Positions 33,099-42,021 of a stretch of DNA of 64,000 nucleotides are shown here, piece by piece. The DNA comes from Gammaproteobacteria bacterium (GTDB lineage: Bacteria > Pseudomonadota > Gammaproteobacteria > Pseudomonadales > Pseudohongiellaceae), in the NCBI GenBank assembly GCA_021773355.1, contig JAJFKE010000050.1, forward strand, positions 124,001 through 188,000, read 5' to 3'. Numbering within the stretch: position 1 is the first letter of the stretch; each line of letters starts with the position of its first letter. The translations under genes were made by a program, and so were the position numbers. The notes beneath the pieces are model-generated. The model was not told where the DNA came from, did not search any database, and saw only the letters and a program-made list of their open reading frames with translations.

Positions 33099-33617
33099 AT
33101 GAAGATTACCTATTATGTCGCAACCAGTTTGGATGGCTATATTGCAAGCGAAGATGGAGATGTTTCCTGGCTTGATGATATCGACATTGACATGACTGAT
33201 ACAGCTTACGATGACTTCTTTGCAAGTATCGATGGTCTTGTAATGGGGCGTAGCAGTTATGACTTTGTTTTTAACTACGGATCATGGCCTTATGAAGACA
33301 GACCAACTTGGATTTGCACAAGCCGCGATCTGGAACCCCTAGAAGGCGCGAATATCAAGACAGCAAAATCGGTGGATGATGTTATCAAAGAAGCGAAGTT
33401 AATGGGGCTTAGACATCTTTGGTTGGTAGGTGGGGGTAAGCTCGCCTCTTCGTTTTTGAAAAAAGATTTGATAACACATTTAAGTATTTCTGAGATGCCG
33501 GTCAAACTCGAGTCAGGTATACCGCTTTTTTCAGATCACAAGCTGGAGGATTTTGCAGCAGAAAAAACTGAAAGTTTTCAAAAAAAGGGATTTAGGCAAT
33601 TAGAAATATCATTGTGA
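33099..33617 (+). CDS. Dihydrofolate reductase family protein (RibD C-terminal type)
   Basis: 172 residues: MKITYYVATSLDGYIASEDG at the N-terminus, GLVMGRSSYDFV, TWICTSRDL and LRHLWLVGGGKLASSFLKKDL. This is the RibD C-terminal/YyaP-like reductase group that shares the DHFR fold and NADPH site (GG.. motif). True DHFR activity is uncertain. Family members occur in integron cassettes and islands. Last gene of the unidirectional run. Confidence 0.85.
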   Translation: MKITYYVATSLDGYIASEDGDVSWLDDIDIDMTDTAYDDFFASIDGLVMGRSSYDFVFNYGSWPYEDRPTWICTSRDLEPLEGANIKTAKSVDDVIKEAKLMGLRHLWLVGGGKLASSFLKKDLITHLSISEMPVKLESGIPLFSDHKLEDFAAEKTESFQKKGFRQLEISL

Positions 33618-33632
33618 AATAATTAAAAACAT

Positions 33633-33648
33633 AATCAAAAGGGTCAAA
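33633..33648 (+). repeat. Direct repeat copy 2 (AATCAAAAGGGTCAAA)
   Basis: Exact copy of 31739-31754, 15 bases after the DHFR-like stop codon. Confidence 0.7.
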
Positions 33649-33741
33649 TGCTGTACTGGATATTTACTCTGAGCCTGAGATATCCCCACGAAATCTTGAA
33701 AACGCTGGCGTAATTTTATTTTGAATTCAACGTTGAAGTAA

Positions 33742-33821
33742 GCCCGCTGTAACGGAAATGCTCCCTGCTCACGGGCCTCTGGCCCTGATTGTTCCCAGGA
33801 AACATCTCCGTTACAGCGGGC
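33742..33821. repeat. Hairpin 1 of the kissing-loop pair
   Basis: GCCCGCTGTAACGGAAATG (33742-33760) pairs with CATCTCCGTTACAGCGGGC (33803-33821): 18 of 19 positions match. The 42-base loop holds 33769-33794, which is the reverse complement (22 of 26) of the loop of hairpin 2. Confidence 0.85.
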
Positions 33822-33847
33822 GATGACGTATTCTGTCCAGCCCAGCC

Positions 33848-33921
33848 GCCAGAAACTGGTCTGTTGTTTGCGAACAATCAGGGCCGACGGTCCGTGAACC
33901 AACAACAGACCAGTTTCTGGC
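33848..33921. repeat. Hairpin 2 of the kissing-loop pair
   Basis: A perfect 21-base stem: 33848-33868 (begins GCCAGAAACTGG) with 33901-33921 (ends CCAGTTTCTGGC). Its 32-base loop contains 33872-33897, complementary to the loop of hairpin 1, including 14 uninterrupted pairs (GGCCCTGATTGTTC with GAACAATCAGGGCC). Confidence 0.85.
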
Positions 33922-34170
33922 TCATTGTTCAAAATTTAGCGGTTAAAAGCAGAAAACAGCAGCTCAAAACAAGTTAATCTATTAAGTTGACTCAATATTT
34001 TTTGGAGATATCTCGGACTCTGAGCGCGTTTATACACTCTGGTGTTGAGATATCCTGGTTCCTCGTAGAGCAGAACCAAAGTTATCTAGAAAGCTTACTC
34101 ACTAATTTCGACACCAACTTTCTCTAGTCAACTCTGCTGTATTCTTCCAAAGCTTATCACGACTACTAGA

Positions 34171-35355
34171 TCAGATTAGTTCGATCGCCATTGCCGTTGC
34201 TTCGCCGCCGCCGATACACAGGGCTGCGATTCCCCGATTCTTGCCTGCGCGTTTCAAGGCATAAATAAGTGTCACCAAAATTCTCGCGCCTGAGGCCCCT
34301 AATGGGTGTCCTAGGGCGCAGGCTCCTCCGTTTATATTCACTTTCTCGCTGTCGAGTTTTAGTTGCTCAATTGCCAGCAGGGGCACCACAGCAAACGCTT
34401 CGTTGATCTCAAACAGATCAACGTCGTCTACCGACCAACCAGCCTTGTCTAATACTTTTTGTATAGCGCCTACCGGTGCCTGGCAAAAATCCTTGGGCGC
34501 CTGGGCATGACTGCTCTGAGCAACCAGCCTCGCCAGAGGAGTGACCTTCCTCTCCAACGCAGTGCTTTCGCGCATTAATAGAACAGCAGCAGCGCCGTCG
34601 GAAATTGAGCTGGAATTGGCAGCAGTAACGGTGCCATCTTTTTTAAAGGCAGGTCTGAGCTTTGGGATTTTCTCCAGATTAGCGTTAGCAGGTTGCTCAT
34701 CCTCTTCGATAACACAGCTTCCACTACGGGTTTCAACAGTTACCGGCGCGATCTCTTCTTGCATAAAGCCTTGCTGTTGCGCCGCTTGCGCTCGCTTGAG
34801 TGAATTAATGGCAAACTCATCCATCTTTTCCCTATCGACACTGTACTGATCCGCCGTGGACTGGGCAAAAGACCCCATCAAACCACCGGCCTCTGCATCT
34901 TCCAGTCCATCCAGAAACAGGCTGTCTTTCAACTCACCATGGCCCAGACGCAAACCGCTGCGTGCCTTAGGAATCAGATAAGGCGTCGCGCTCATATTTT
35001 CCATGCCACCGGCCATGACAACATCCGCATTACCGGCTACGATTTGATCGCGTCCTATCATTATGGCTTTCATGCCGGAACCGCAGACCTTGCTAATAGT
35101 CGTGCAGGGTGTTGCTTCACTGATACCAGCGGCAAGCGCAGCCTGCCTGGCCGGTGCCTGTTTCAATCCAGCAGAAACCACATTGCCAAAATACACTTCG
35201 TCGATAGCATCAACAGCGACTCCTGCTCGTTCCATGGCCGCGGCAATAGACACAGCGCCGAGTTGGGTTGCGCCGATATCGGCAAGATCACCCTGCAGCC
35301 CGCCCATGGGAGTACGTGCGGCGGCAACGACGACAACTGAATTTTCTTGATTCAC
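34171..35355 (-). CDS. Acetyl-CoA C-acyltransferase (thiolase)
   Basis: 394 residues, the normal thiolase II length. Active-site Cys in TTISKVCGSGMKA, C-terminal NINGGACALGHPLGASGAR with the catalytic His, and CIGGGEATA with the second Cys are all present. It catalyses reversible cleavage or formation of acetoacetyl-CoA or beta-ketoacyl-CoA. As the last gene of the operon from 41350 it would release acetyl-CoA at the end of branched-chain or related amino-acid breakdown. Confidence 0.9.
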   Translation of the reverse strand: MNQENSVVVVAAARTPMGGLQGDLADIGATQLGAVSIAAAMERAGVAVDAIDEVYFGNVVSAGLKQAPARQAALAAGISEATPCTTISKVCGSGMKAIMIGRDQIVAGNADVVMAGGMENMSATPYLIPKARSGLRLGHGELKDSLFLDGLEDAEAGGLMGSFAQSTADQYSVDREKMDEFAINSLKRAQAAQQQGFMQEEIAPVTVETRSGSCVIEEDEQPANANLEKIPKLRPAFKKDGTVTAANSSSISDGAAAVLLMRESTALERKVTPLARLVAQSSHAQAPKDFCQAPVGAIQKVLDKAGWSVDDVDLFEINEAFAVVPLLAIEQLKLDSEKVNINGGACALGHPLGASGARILVTLIYALKRAGKNRGIAALCIGGGEATAMAIELI

Positions 35356-35396
35356 AATAATTTTCCCTAAGACTACGTGTTTGGAACACTGTGATT

Positions 35397-36551
35397 TTAG
35401 ATTAACTCTCTGAGCAGATCACGCGAGATTATAACGCGCTGAATTTCGCTGGTGCCTTCATAGATGGTTGTTACTCGAACATCCCTAGCCATTCTCTCCA
35501 AAGGAAGTTCTTTAGTGTAGCCTGCTCCACCCAGAATTTGTATTGCGCTATAACAAGCATCATTTGCTTTTTCGCTACTGAAAAGCTTTGCCATGGATGC
35601 GGCTGTAGCATATGCCAAGCCCTGCTCTTTTTCGAAGGCGGCTTTCATGGTCAACAGTCGAGCCGCCTCAAGTTCGGTATAGCGATCGGCGATCATCCAC
35701 TGCAACCCTTGAAAATTTCCTATCTTCTGGCCGAACTGTTCTCTTTCTCCCAGATACTCTCTTGCATAATCCATGGCAGCCAGGCCTATACCCAGAGCCA
35801 GGGAAGCAATACCGATTCTGCCACCCGCCAGTTCCCCTACGGCGACTTTGAAACCCTGGCCTTTAAGGCCAAGCAGTGCGCTAGCGGGGACTCGGCAATT
35901 TTCGAATCCTATGCTGTTAGTAGACGAACCGGTTTGTCCCATCTTGCTTTCGGGCTTGCCAATGGTGATACCAGGATTTGCTGCTTCGACTAAAAAACAG
36001 GATATGCCCTGTTTCCCTGCGTCAGCATCGGTCACTGCCCACACCACAAATATGCCAGCATATTCGGCACTGGTAACGAATATCTTAGTTCCATTGAGTA
36101 GCCAGTCTTCCCCTTCCCTCACAGCTGTGGTTGACATGGCAGCAGGGTCAGAACCAGCGCCAGACTCGGTGAGACAAAAAGCGGCGGCGGCATATTCGCC
36201 GCCACATATTTTTGGCAGATAGGTTTCTTTTTGATTGTCGTTACCTACCGCCTGAATAATTTCGGCAACCATATTGCTGACTGATGCAGTGACTGCCGTG
36301 GAGGCGCAGGCGCGTGCCAATTCCGTAATTGCCGCACTGAAAGCAACAACACCGACTTCGGAGCCTCCATATTCGGCTTTAACGTTGAGACCCATGAAGC
36401 CCAGATCGGCCAAACTCTTAAGGTTTCTCAGAAAAGTTTCGCGGCCTTCATGCCGATCCAGCAGTTCGGCGTTAGCAGCCAACTCGTTCTGAGCAAACTG
36501 GCGGGCGGTCTCCTGGATGAGAGTCTGTTCTTCAGTAAGAGACAAATGCAT
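35397..36551 (-). CDS. Acyl-CoA dehydrogenase, short/branched-chain type
   Basis: Start placed at ATG 36551 (MHLSLTEEQ), since the 20 residues upstream are not family-like. The 384-residue protein has FCLTESGAGSD (FAD/substrate region), MGQTGSSTNSIGF, REQFGQKIGNFQGLQW and QILGGAGYTKELPLERMARD, with the catalytic Glu in IYEGTSEIQRVIISR in the short-chain enzyme position. It makes a 2-enoyl-CoA and passes electrons to ETF. It fits as the step after oxidative decarboxylation in this operon. Confidence 0.9.
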   Translation of the reverse strand: MHLSLTEEQTLIQETARQFAQNELAANAELLDRHEGRETFLRNLKSLADLGFMGLNVKAEYGGSEVGVVAFSAAITELARACASTAVTASVSNMVAEIIQAVGNDNQKETYLPKICGGEYAAAAFCLTESGAGSDPAAMSTTAVREGEDWLLNGTKIFVTSAEYAGIFVVWAVTDADAGKQGISCFLVEAANPGITIGKPESKMGQTGSSTNSIGFENCRVPASALLGLKGQGFKVAVGELAGGRIGIASLALGIGLAAMDYAREYLGEREQFGQKIGNFQGLQWMIADRYTELEAARLLTMKAAFEKEQGLAYATAASMAKLFSSEKANDACYSAIQILGGAGYTKELPLERMARDVRVTTIYEGTSEIQRVIISRDLLRELI

Positions 36552-36683
36552 TAGCGCTACTCGAAAGTTGTGGTTGCGAATGTTGCTACTTCGAAACAGC
36601 AATTGTCGCATAAGCCCAATGGGCAGCGCGAGCCGACAATCGCATTGAGGCTACCAAGGGAACGAAAGAAATTAGCCCGCCTG

Positions 36684-37751
36684 TTATGAGGCCTTGGCAT
36701 AGGAAAATCGAAATCTCGCTTCAGCTTGCTCGTTGGCTATTGTGTGTGTTGCAAGCTGTTTGCGTTTTGAAGCAACAAAAATATCCTGGAGCGTGGTCGC
36801 GATATTTTTGATTCTATCTTCTGTTTCATCTACAGACTTACCTCTATCGAAGCAATACAAGTCGATGATGCCGCCTGCGTTGATGACGTAATCCGGAGCG
36901 TAGAGAATTCCTCTATTGAAAAGATCGACACCGTGCCTGGTCTCCAATAACTGATTGTTGGCTGCACCCGCGACAATCTTTGCTCCCAATACGGCGATGG
37001 ACTCGTCATTGATAACAGCTCCCATAGCACAGGGGGAGAAGACATCCACTTCCAGGCGAAGCAGCTCTTCGGCGGTAACAGCAGTCGCGCCAAATTCTGT
37101 CTCCGCCTGCTGTTCAGCTTCCTTGTTGATATCGGATACCCAGAGTTTGGCACCGGCCCGGTGCAGATGTCCCGCCAGCTGATTACCGACGCTACCCAAT
37201 CCCTGAATTGCTACCTTGACTCCTTTCAGCCCCTCGTGTTTAAGCTCATACTTTACCGCAGCTTCGATACCGCAAAATACGCCCAGAGCTGTGGCTGGAG
37301 ACGGGTTGCGAGAAGTCAGTTGTGTCGAATCTTCTCTGTTACTAATGCCCGACACATACCGCGTCTGACTCGCCATTTGCTCCAGATCCTGTGCGCTTAT
37401 ACCCATGTCCTGAGCCGTGGTATAGCGCCCGGATTGTCGATCCACAAATCGCCCCATGGCCTTGAATAGTTGACTGGATTTGTCGTTGCGTGGATCTCCG
37501 ATAATGACTGACTTACCACCGCCCAGAGAGACACCCGCCATCGCCGCCTTATAGGTCATGCCTTTTGAAAGTCTAAGCACATCGCGGATTGCCTCTTGCT
37601 CCGACTGATAGGGATACATTCGGCAGCCACCCAATGCCGGGCCAAGATGGGAATTGTGCACCGCGATAATTGCGCGCAGGCCCGAGTCTTGATCATAGGC
37701 AAAATCGATTTGCTCATGCTGATCGAACTCGGGGGAGGAAAAAACTGTCAT
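36684..37751 (-). CDS. Leucine dehydrogenase-type Glu/Leu/Phe/Val dehydrogenase
   Basis: 355 residues. Substrate domain HNSHLGPALGGCRMYPY, catalytic lysine region RLSKGMTYKAAMAGVSLGGGK and TTAQDMGISAQDLE, then the NAD domain VAIQGLGSVGNQLAGHL and CAMGAVIND. This set is typical of leucine/phenylalanine/valine dehydrogenases (NAD-dependent oxidative deamination to the 2-oxo acid), shorter than glutamate dehydrogenase. Its product is a substrate for the 2-oxoacid:ferredoxin oxidoreductase gene upstream. Confidence 0.88.
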   Translation of the reverse strand: MTVFSSPEFDQHEQIDFAYDQDSGLRAIIAVHNSHLGPALGGCRMYPYQSEQEAIRDVLRLSKGMTYKAAMAGVSLGGGKSVIIGDPRNDKSSQLFKAMGRFVDRQSGRYTTAQDMGISAQDLEQMASQTRYVSGISNREDSTQLTSRNPSPATALGVFCGIEAAVKYELKHEGLKGVKVAIQGLGSVGNQLAGHLHRAGAKLWVSDINKEAEQQAETEFGATAVTAEELLRLEVDVFSPCAMGAVINDESIAVLGAKIVAGAANNQLLETRHGVDLFNRGILYAPDYVINAGGIIDLYCFDRGKSVDETEDRIKNIATTLQDIFVASKRKQLATHTIANEQAEARFRFSYAKAS

Positions 37752-37834
37752 CTAACTTCTCCGTATCTTCGCTCGACTTCTTGTTCATGTGTTCTTTTTT
37801 TCATATTGTTTTTGCTCAACTCGTTTTCCGGTGT

Positions 37835-40800
37835 TCAGGCTACGTTCTCGAATAGCCGTACAACTTTGTTCTGGTTGCGATGAAAGTCTTGCAGCAGCCT
37901 GTCGATATCTTCATCGAACTGAAGCATGCTCTTCTCTTTCACATGACCGTAACCGCGGACCATGTTCGGCATTAATGCAATTTCCAAAGCAGTTTCAAAG
38001 TTGTCTTCATTCAAGCCTGTGATCACTTGCTGAATTGCAAGCTCATAGACAGTGATGAGCGTTCTCTCGTGTTTGCGTTCTGCGGTGTAAGCAAAAATAT
38101 CGAAGGAAGTGCCCCTCAGGAATTTTAGCCTGGCCAGCATTGGAAATACTTTAAGAATCCACTGCCCATAAACTCCCTTTACTGGAGTTTTCGTTAGTTT
38201 GTCCATTCGTGAAATAAGCGGCGGTGCAAGATGAAATTTCAATTTGAAGTTGCCGCTGAACTGTTCACGTAGAGAATTCAGAAATTCCCTGCCACTGTAG
38301 AGTCGGGCTACCTCATATTCATCTTTATAGCTCAGCAGTTTGAAATAGGAGCGGGCTACTGCTTGGCTTAAAGCCTTATCATGACTCTCCGTAATATCGC
38401 TAAGTTTTACCAATGCTTCGCGAAATTGCTTAACAAAGTTGAGATATTTCTGGGCATAGGCTTTGTCTTGATACTCTTCCAGAAAATTTGCACGCCATTG
38501 GACAATTTCATCTATGTCGCACAGGGGCTGATAGGCCTGGTCACTTTTCGGCAACTGTGCTTCCAGCGATTTATAATTCACGACCGCTGTGCGCCCCAAC
38601 TTAAACGCGGAAATGTTCATTTCTACCGAGACTTCATTCAATATTATGGCTTGTTCGATGGCCTTGGCTGACACTGGCAGCAAGCCTTTTTGTAGTGCAT
38701 AACCCAGCAGGAAGAAATTCCCCGCAATAGAATCGCCAAGAAAGGACTTGGCGATGTGGGTGGCGTTAATGAAATCCACCTTGGTGTTGCCGGCTTCTTG
38801 TCTTAAGGTGTCTTTCATATCTGTGGCCGGAAACTCGTAGTCCGGGTTGTGAATAAAATCAGAAGTCACCGATTCATAATCGTTGGCGATTACATGAGAG
38901 CGATCCACATGTAATTTAGCGAGTGCTTCATCGGAGGCCGCCACCACCAAATCACAGCCCAATAAAAGATCTGCGTCCCCTGCTGGAATACGCACGGAGT
39001 GAATATGATCCTGCTGCTGGGCTATGCGTACATGGCTGATCACAGCGCCAAATTTCTGCGCCAGACCGGATTGGTTTAAGGTTGAGCAACCCTTGCCTTC
39101 CAGATGTGCCGCCATAGAGAGTACCGAGCCGACTGTAAGAACCCCAGTGCCACCGATGCCGGTGATAACCACATTCCAGGGTTTAGTGATTGACGGCAAC
39201 ACAGGATCCGGCAATTCGGAAAGATTTATGGGCTCTTGTTCAACCCTCTTAACCGCTCCGCTTTTTAGTTCGCCGCCTACGACACTGACAAAACTTGGGC
39301 AAAAACCTTTCAGGCAACTGTAGTCGTGGTTGCAGGCGTTCTGGTCGATAGTACGTTTACGACCTAGCTCGGTTTCCTTCGGTAAAAGTGACAGGCAATT
39401 GGAAGCGACGCTGCAATCCCCACAGCCTTCACAAACTTTGTCATTGATGAAGACACGTGTTATTGGGGCTTGTACTTTCTGTCGCTTCAGGCGCCGACGT
39501 TTCTCGGCGGCGCAGCTTTGGTCGAATATGATTACCGTCGTCCCTGGCAACTCTCTCAACTCAGACTGCACAGCCGGCATTTGATCTCGATGGTCTATGG
39601 TCAAGCCTGGGAACTGCGGAAACTTATTCGTGTATTTATTCGGTTCATTACTGACGACGGCGATTCGCCTGACACCTTCGCTGCGTAATTGATGAATCAT
39701 CTGCTCAACACTTAATTCACCGTCGATGGGCTGACCACCCGTCATTGCGACCGCGCCGTTATACAGAATCTTATAAGTGATATTTACGCCAGAGGCGATT
39801 GTTGCACGTATCGCCAACAGGCCAGAGTGGAAATAAGTGCCATCGCCCAGGTTCTGAAACACGTGTTTGGTGTCGGTAAATGGCGCCTGTCCTATCCAGG
39901 TACAACCTTCACCTCCCATCTGCGTGAAGGTCTCGGTATTTCTGTTCATCCAGATCGCCATGTAATGGCAGCCGATTCCTGCGAATGCCATGCTTCCTTC
40001 TGGAACTTTCGTGGAGGTATTATGCGGGCACCCGGAACAAAAGTGTGGTGCGCGTTCGACAATCTTTCTGGATCTGGCTAGCTGCGTTTCTTTGGCTTCC
40101 AGAAAACTCAAGCGCTCCTGGATTATCTCGCTCTGAAAGAATTTGGAGATGCGCGCAGCAATTACTCTGGCAATCATGGCTGGTGTCAGCTCGCCCACAT
40201 TAGGCAGCAAATCCCTATGATTTTCATCGAACTCTCCTACCACGCGAGGACGTTTACTGACAGGCCAGTTGTATAGCTGCCCGGTCAACTGATCTTCGAC
40301 GATGCTGCGTTTTTCTTCTACTACCAGAATTTCTTCGAGACCCTCGGCGAACTGGTGAGTTGCTACAGGCTCCAGTGGCCAGCTCATGCCAAGCTTGAAC
40401 ACTCGTAAACCAATTGCTGCCGCCTGATGTTGATCGATGCCCAGATCGTCCAATGCCTGCAGCACATCCAAATAGGCTTTGCCGGTAGTGATAATACCAA
40501 GCCGCGCAGACGGACTATCGATGACTACCTTATTGAGATTATTGGCGAGCGCGAATTGGCGTGCCGCATAAATCCGGTATCGATTGAGAATACGTTCCTG
40601 CTCCAGGGGCTTGGCAGGCCAGCGCGCGTTGAGCCCTTCCGGTGGCAGTTCTATATCCTCTGGTTTCAACACCTTGATTCGATCGGGGTCGACATCGACC
40701 ACCATCGAAGAGTCAACATTTTCGGTGATGGCTTTTAAGGCTATCCAGCAACCACTAAAACGTGACAATTCCCAGCCATACACGCCGTAGTCCAGAATAT

Positions 40801-41350
40801 CTTGAACACTGGCGGGATTGAGTATCGGCATTGAAGCGCCAATAAACATATGTTCACTCTGATGGGGCAGGGTAGAGGACTTGCAGGCATGGTCGTCACC
40901 GGCAACGGCCAGGACGCCGCCATGCTTTGAAGTTCCAAAGGCATTGGCATGTTTAAACACATCCATGCTTCGATCGACCCCGGGGCCCTTGCCGTACCAC
41001 ATTGCAAAGACACCTTCGTATTTTGCCCGGGGAAACAAATTTACCTGCTGTGACCCCCACACTGATGTCGCGGCGAGATCCTCATTCACCCCTGGCTGAA
41101 ATACAATACCGTGCTCATCTAGCCAGGGCTTAGCCTGCCACAACTTCTGGTCAAGATTTCCAAGGGGGGAGCCGCGATAGCCAGAGATAAAACAGGCCGT
41201 ATTTAATCCCGCAGCCATGTCGCGTTGATGTTGCAGTATGGGTAGGCGAACCAGGGCTTCTGTGCCAGTCATCAGGGTACGAGTGGAAGCCAGCGCGTAT
41301 TTGTCCTGCAGTGAAACCGGAAGCAATTTGGTCGGCATGGCGAGGCTCAT
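37835..41350 (-). CDS. Indolepyruvate ferredoxin oxidoreductase-type 2-oxoacid oxidoreductase, fused subunits
   Basis: 1171 residues: an N-terminal pyrimidine-binding half (FISGYRGSPLGNLDQKLW, VVEEKRSIVEDQL), a TPP-binding core (FCSGCPHNTSTKVPEGSMAFAGIGCHYM, MGGEGCTWIGQAP), a ferredoxin-like cysteine cluster (VCEGCGDCSVASNCLSL, CNHDYSCLKGFCPSF) and a C-terminal gamma domain (TGIGGTGVLTVGSVLSMAA). This is the long fused IorAB/gamma form found in proteobacteria. It decarboxylates an aryl or branched 2-oxo acid to an acyl-CoA with reduction of ferredoxin. First gene of the minus operon; regulator divergent at 41470. Confidence 0.9.
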   Translation of the reverse strand: MSLAMPTKLLPVSLQDKYALASTRTLMTGTEALVRLPILQHQRDMAAGLNTACFISGYRGSPLGNLDQKLWQAKPWLDEHGIVFQPGVNEDLAATSVWGSQQVNLFPRAKYEGVFAMWYGKGPGVDRSMDVFKHANAFGTSKHGGVLAVAGDDHACKSSTLPHQSEHMFIGASMPILNPASVQDILDYGVYGWELSRFSGCWIALKAITENVDSSMVVDVDPDRIKVLKPEDIELPPEGLNARWPAKPLEQERILNRYRIYAARQFALANNLNKVVIDSPSARLGIITTGKAYLDVLQALDDLGIDQHQAAAIGLRVFKLGMSWPLEPVATHQFAEGLEEILVVEEKRSIVEDQLTGQLYNWPVSKRPRVVGEFDENHRDLLPNVGELTPAMIARVIAARISKFFQSEIIQERLSFLEAKETQLARSRKIVERAPHFCSGCPHNTSTKVPEGSMAFAGIGCHYMAIWMNRNTETFTQMGGEGCTWIGQAPFTDTKHVFQNLGDGTYFHSGLLAIRATIASGVNITYKILYNGAVAMTGGQPIDGELSVEQMIHQLRSEGVRRIAVVSNEPNKYTNKFPQFPGLTIDHRDQMPAVQSELRELPGTTVIIFDQSCAAEKRRRLKRQKVQAPITRVFINDKVCEGCGDCSVASNCLSLLPKETELGRKRTIDQNACNHDYSCLKGFCPSFVSVVGGELKSGAVKRVEQEPINLSELPDPVLPSITKPWNVVITGIGGTGVLTVGSVLSMAAHLEGKGCSTLNQSGLAQKFGAVISHVRIAQQQDHIHSVRIPAGDADLLLGCDLVVAASDEALAKLHVDRSHVIANDYESVTSDFIHNPDYEFPATDMKDTLRQEAGNTKVDFINATHIAKSFLGDSIAGNFFLLGYALQKGLLPVSAKAIEQAIILNEVSVEMNISAFKLGRTAVVNYKSLEAQLPKSDQAYQPLCDIDEIVQWRANFLEEYQDKAYAQKYLNFVKQFREALVKLSDITESHDKALSQAVARSYFKLLSYKDEYEVARLYSGREFLNSLREQFSGNFKLKFHLAPPLISRMDKLTKTPVKGVYGQWILKVFPMLARLKFLRGTSFDIFAYTAERKHERTLITVYELAIQQVITGLNEDNFETALEIALMPNMVRGYGHVKEKSMLQFDEDIDRLLQDFHRNQNKVVRLFENVA

Positions 41351-41418
41351 TTTTTAAGATACTATGGAAAATAATAACAATTAGACCGGGAAATGTTATT
41401 TCTATTTACTGCTGTTAT

Positions 41419-41442
41419 GGTATATTTCCGAATAAATATGCC
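41419..41442. promoter_or_regulatory. Inverted repeat in the divergent promoter region, candidate Lrp-type operator
   Basis: GGTATATTT (41419-41427) and AAATATGCC (41434-41442) pair at 8 of 9 positions across a 6-base centre, in the 119-base gap between the oxidoreductase operon and the lrp-like gene. AT-rich dyads of this size fit Lrp/AsnC regulators. Confidence 0.4.
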
Positions 41443-41469
41443 TTTAAATGTCTAATTTGCGGAAATTAT

Positions 41470-41937
41470 ATGCAAGTTGAACTAAACAGTCTGGACCTAA
41501 AAATACTAAAGCTATTACAGCAAGATGCAAGGATAACCACCGCCGAGCTTGCGGATAAAGTTGGGGTATCCCAATCGCCCTGCTGGCGTCGCATCTGTCG
41601 ACTTGAACAGGCGGGCGTCATACGTAAGAAAGTGGTATTACTAGACAACGAGAAAGTTGGTCTGGAGGTGGTGATCTTCACTGCAGTGAATCTATCTACC
41701 CACCATGGAAAAACCCTGCAGGAATTTGAGCAGCGGGTAAAAAACTTTCCCGAGGTCGTAGAGTGTTACACGATGACCGGGAATATGGACTACATGCTAA
41801 AAATTGTGACCAAGGATATGCATCACTACGAGAAGTTTGCCCGCGAACATCTGGCGCAGATACCCAATATTCGAGAGATGCATTCTAATGTTGCCATCAC
41901 CCGAATAAAAGATACGACCGAACTACCTCTGGGCTAA
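41470..41937 (+). CDS. Lrp/AsnC family transcriptional regulator
   Basis: Start at ATG 41470 gives the standard 155 residues; upstream in-frame codons to 41311 run through the promoter of the opposite operon. The N-terminal helix-turn-helix is LDLKILKLLQQDARITTAELADKVGVSQSPCWRRICRLEQAGVI; the C-terminal RAM domain is VECYTMTGNMDYMLKIVTKD. Such proteins sense amino acids and control their catabolism. Its divergent position makes control of the leucine dehydrogenase/oxidoreductase operon likely. Confidence 0.9.
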   Translation: MQVELNSLDLKILKLLQQDARITTAELADKVGVSQSPCWRRICRLEQAGVIRKKVVLLDNEKVGLEVVIFTAVNLSTHHGKTLQEFEQRVKNFPEVVECYTMTGNMDYMLKIVTKDMHHYEKFAREHLAQIPNIREMHSNVAITRIKDTTELPLG

Positions 41938-42021
41938 TCACAAGTTACTAGAGATGGATTCTCATTGATCAGCGGCGGTGATCAAACTAAGCTATTGCCC
42001 TATATAACGAGGAAAGAGACT

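Larger units (their letters stand above)
33666..34055. other. Non-coding block with repeats and paired hairpins
   Basis: No credible gene occurs between 33618 and 34170 (553 bases). The block is bounded by matching words: ACTCTGAGC at 33666-33674 and 34017-34025, and TGAGATATCC at 33676-33685 and 34046-34055. GAGATATCTC at 34005-34014 is a palindrome related to the second word. Inside lie the two hairpins listed separately. The organisation suggests a small non-autonomous element or a structured RNA/DNA site. Confidence 0.6.

Noticed and set aside
33609..33932. 107-codon minus-strand frame over the hairpin block
   Set aside because: It crosses the interlocked inverted repeats, and no domain or ribosome site is seen. 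Open frames across such palindromes arise easily.
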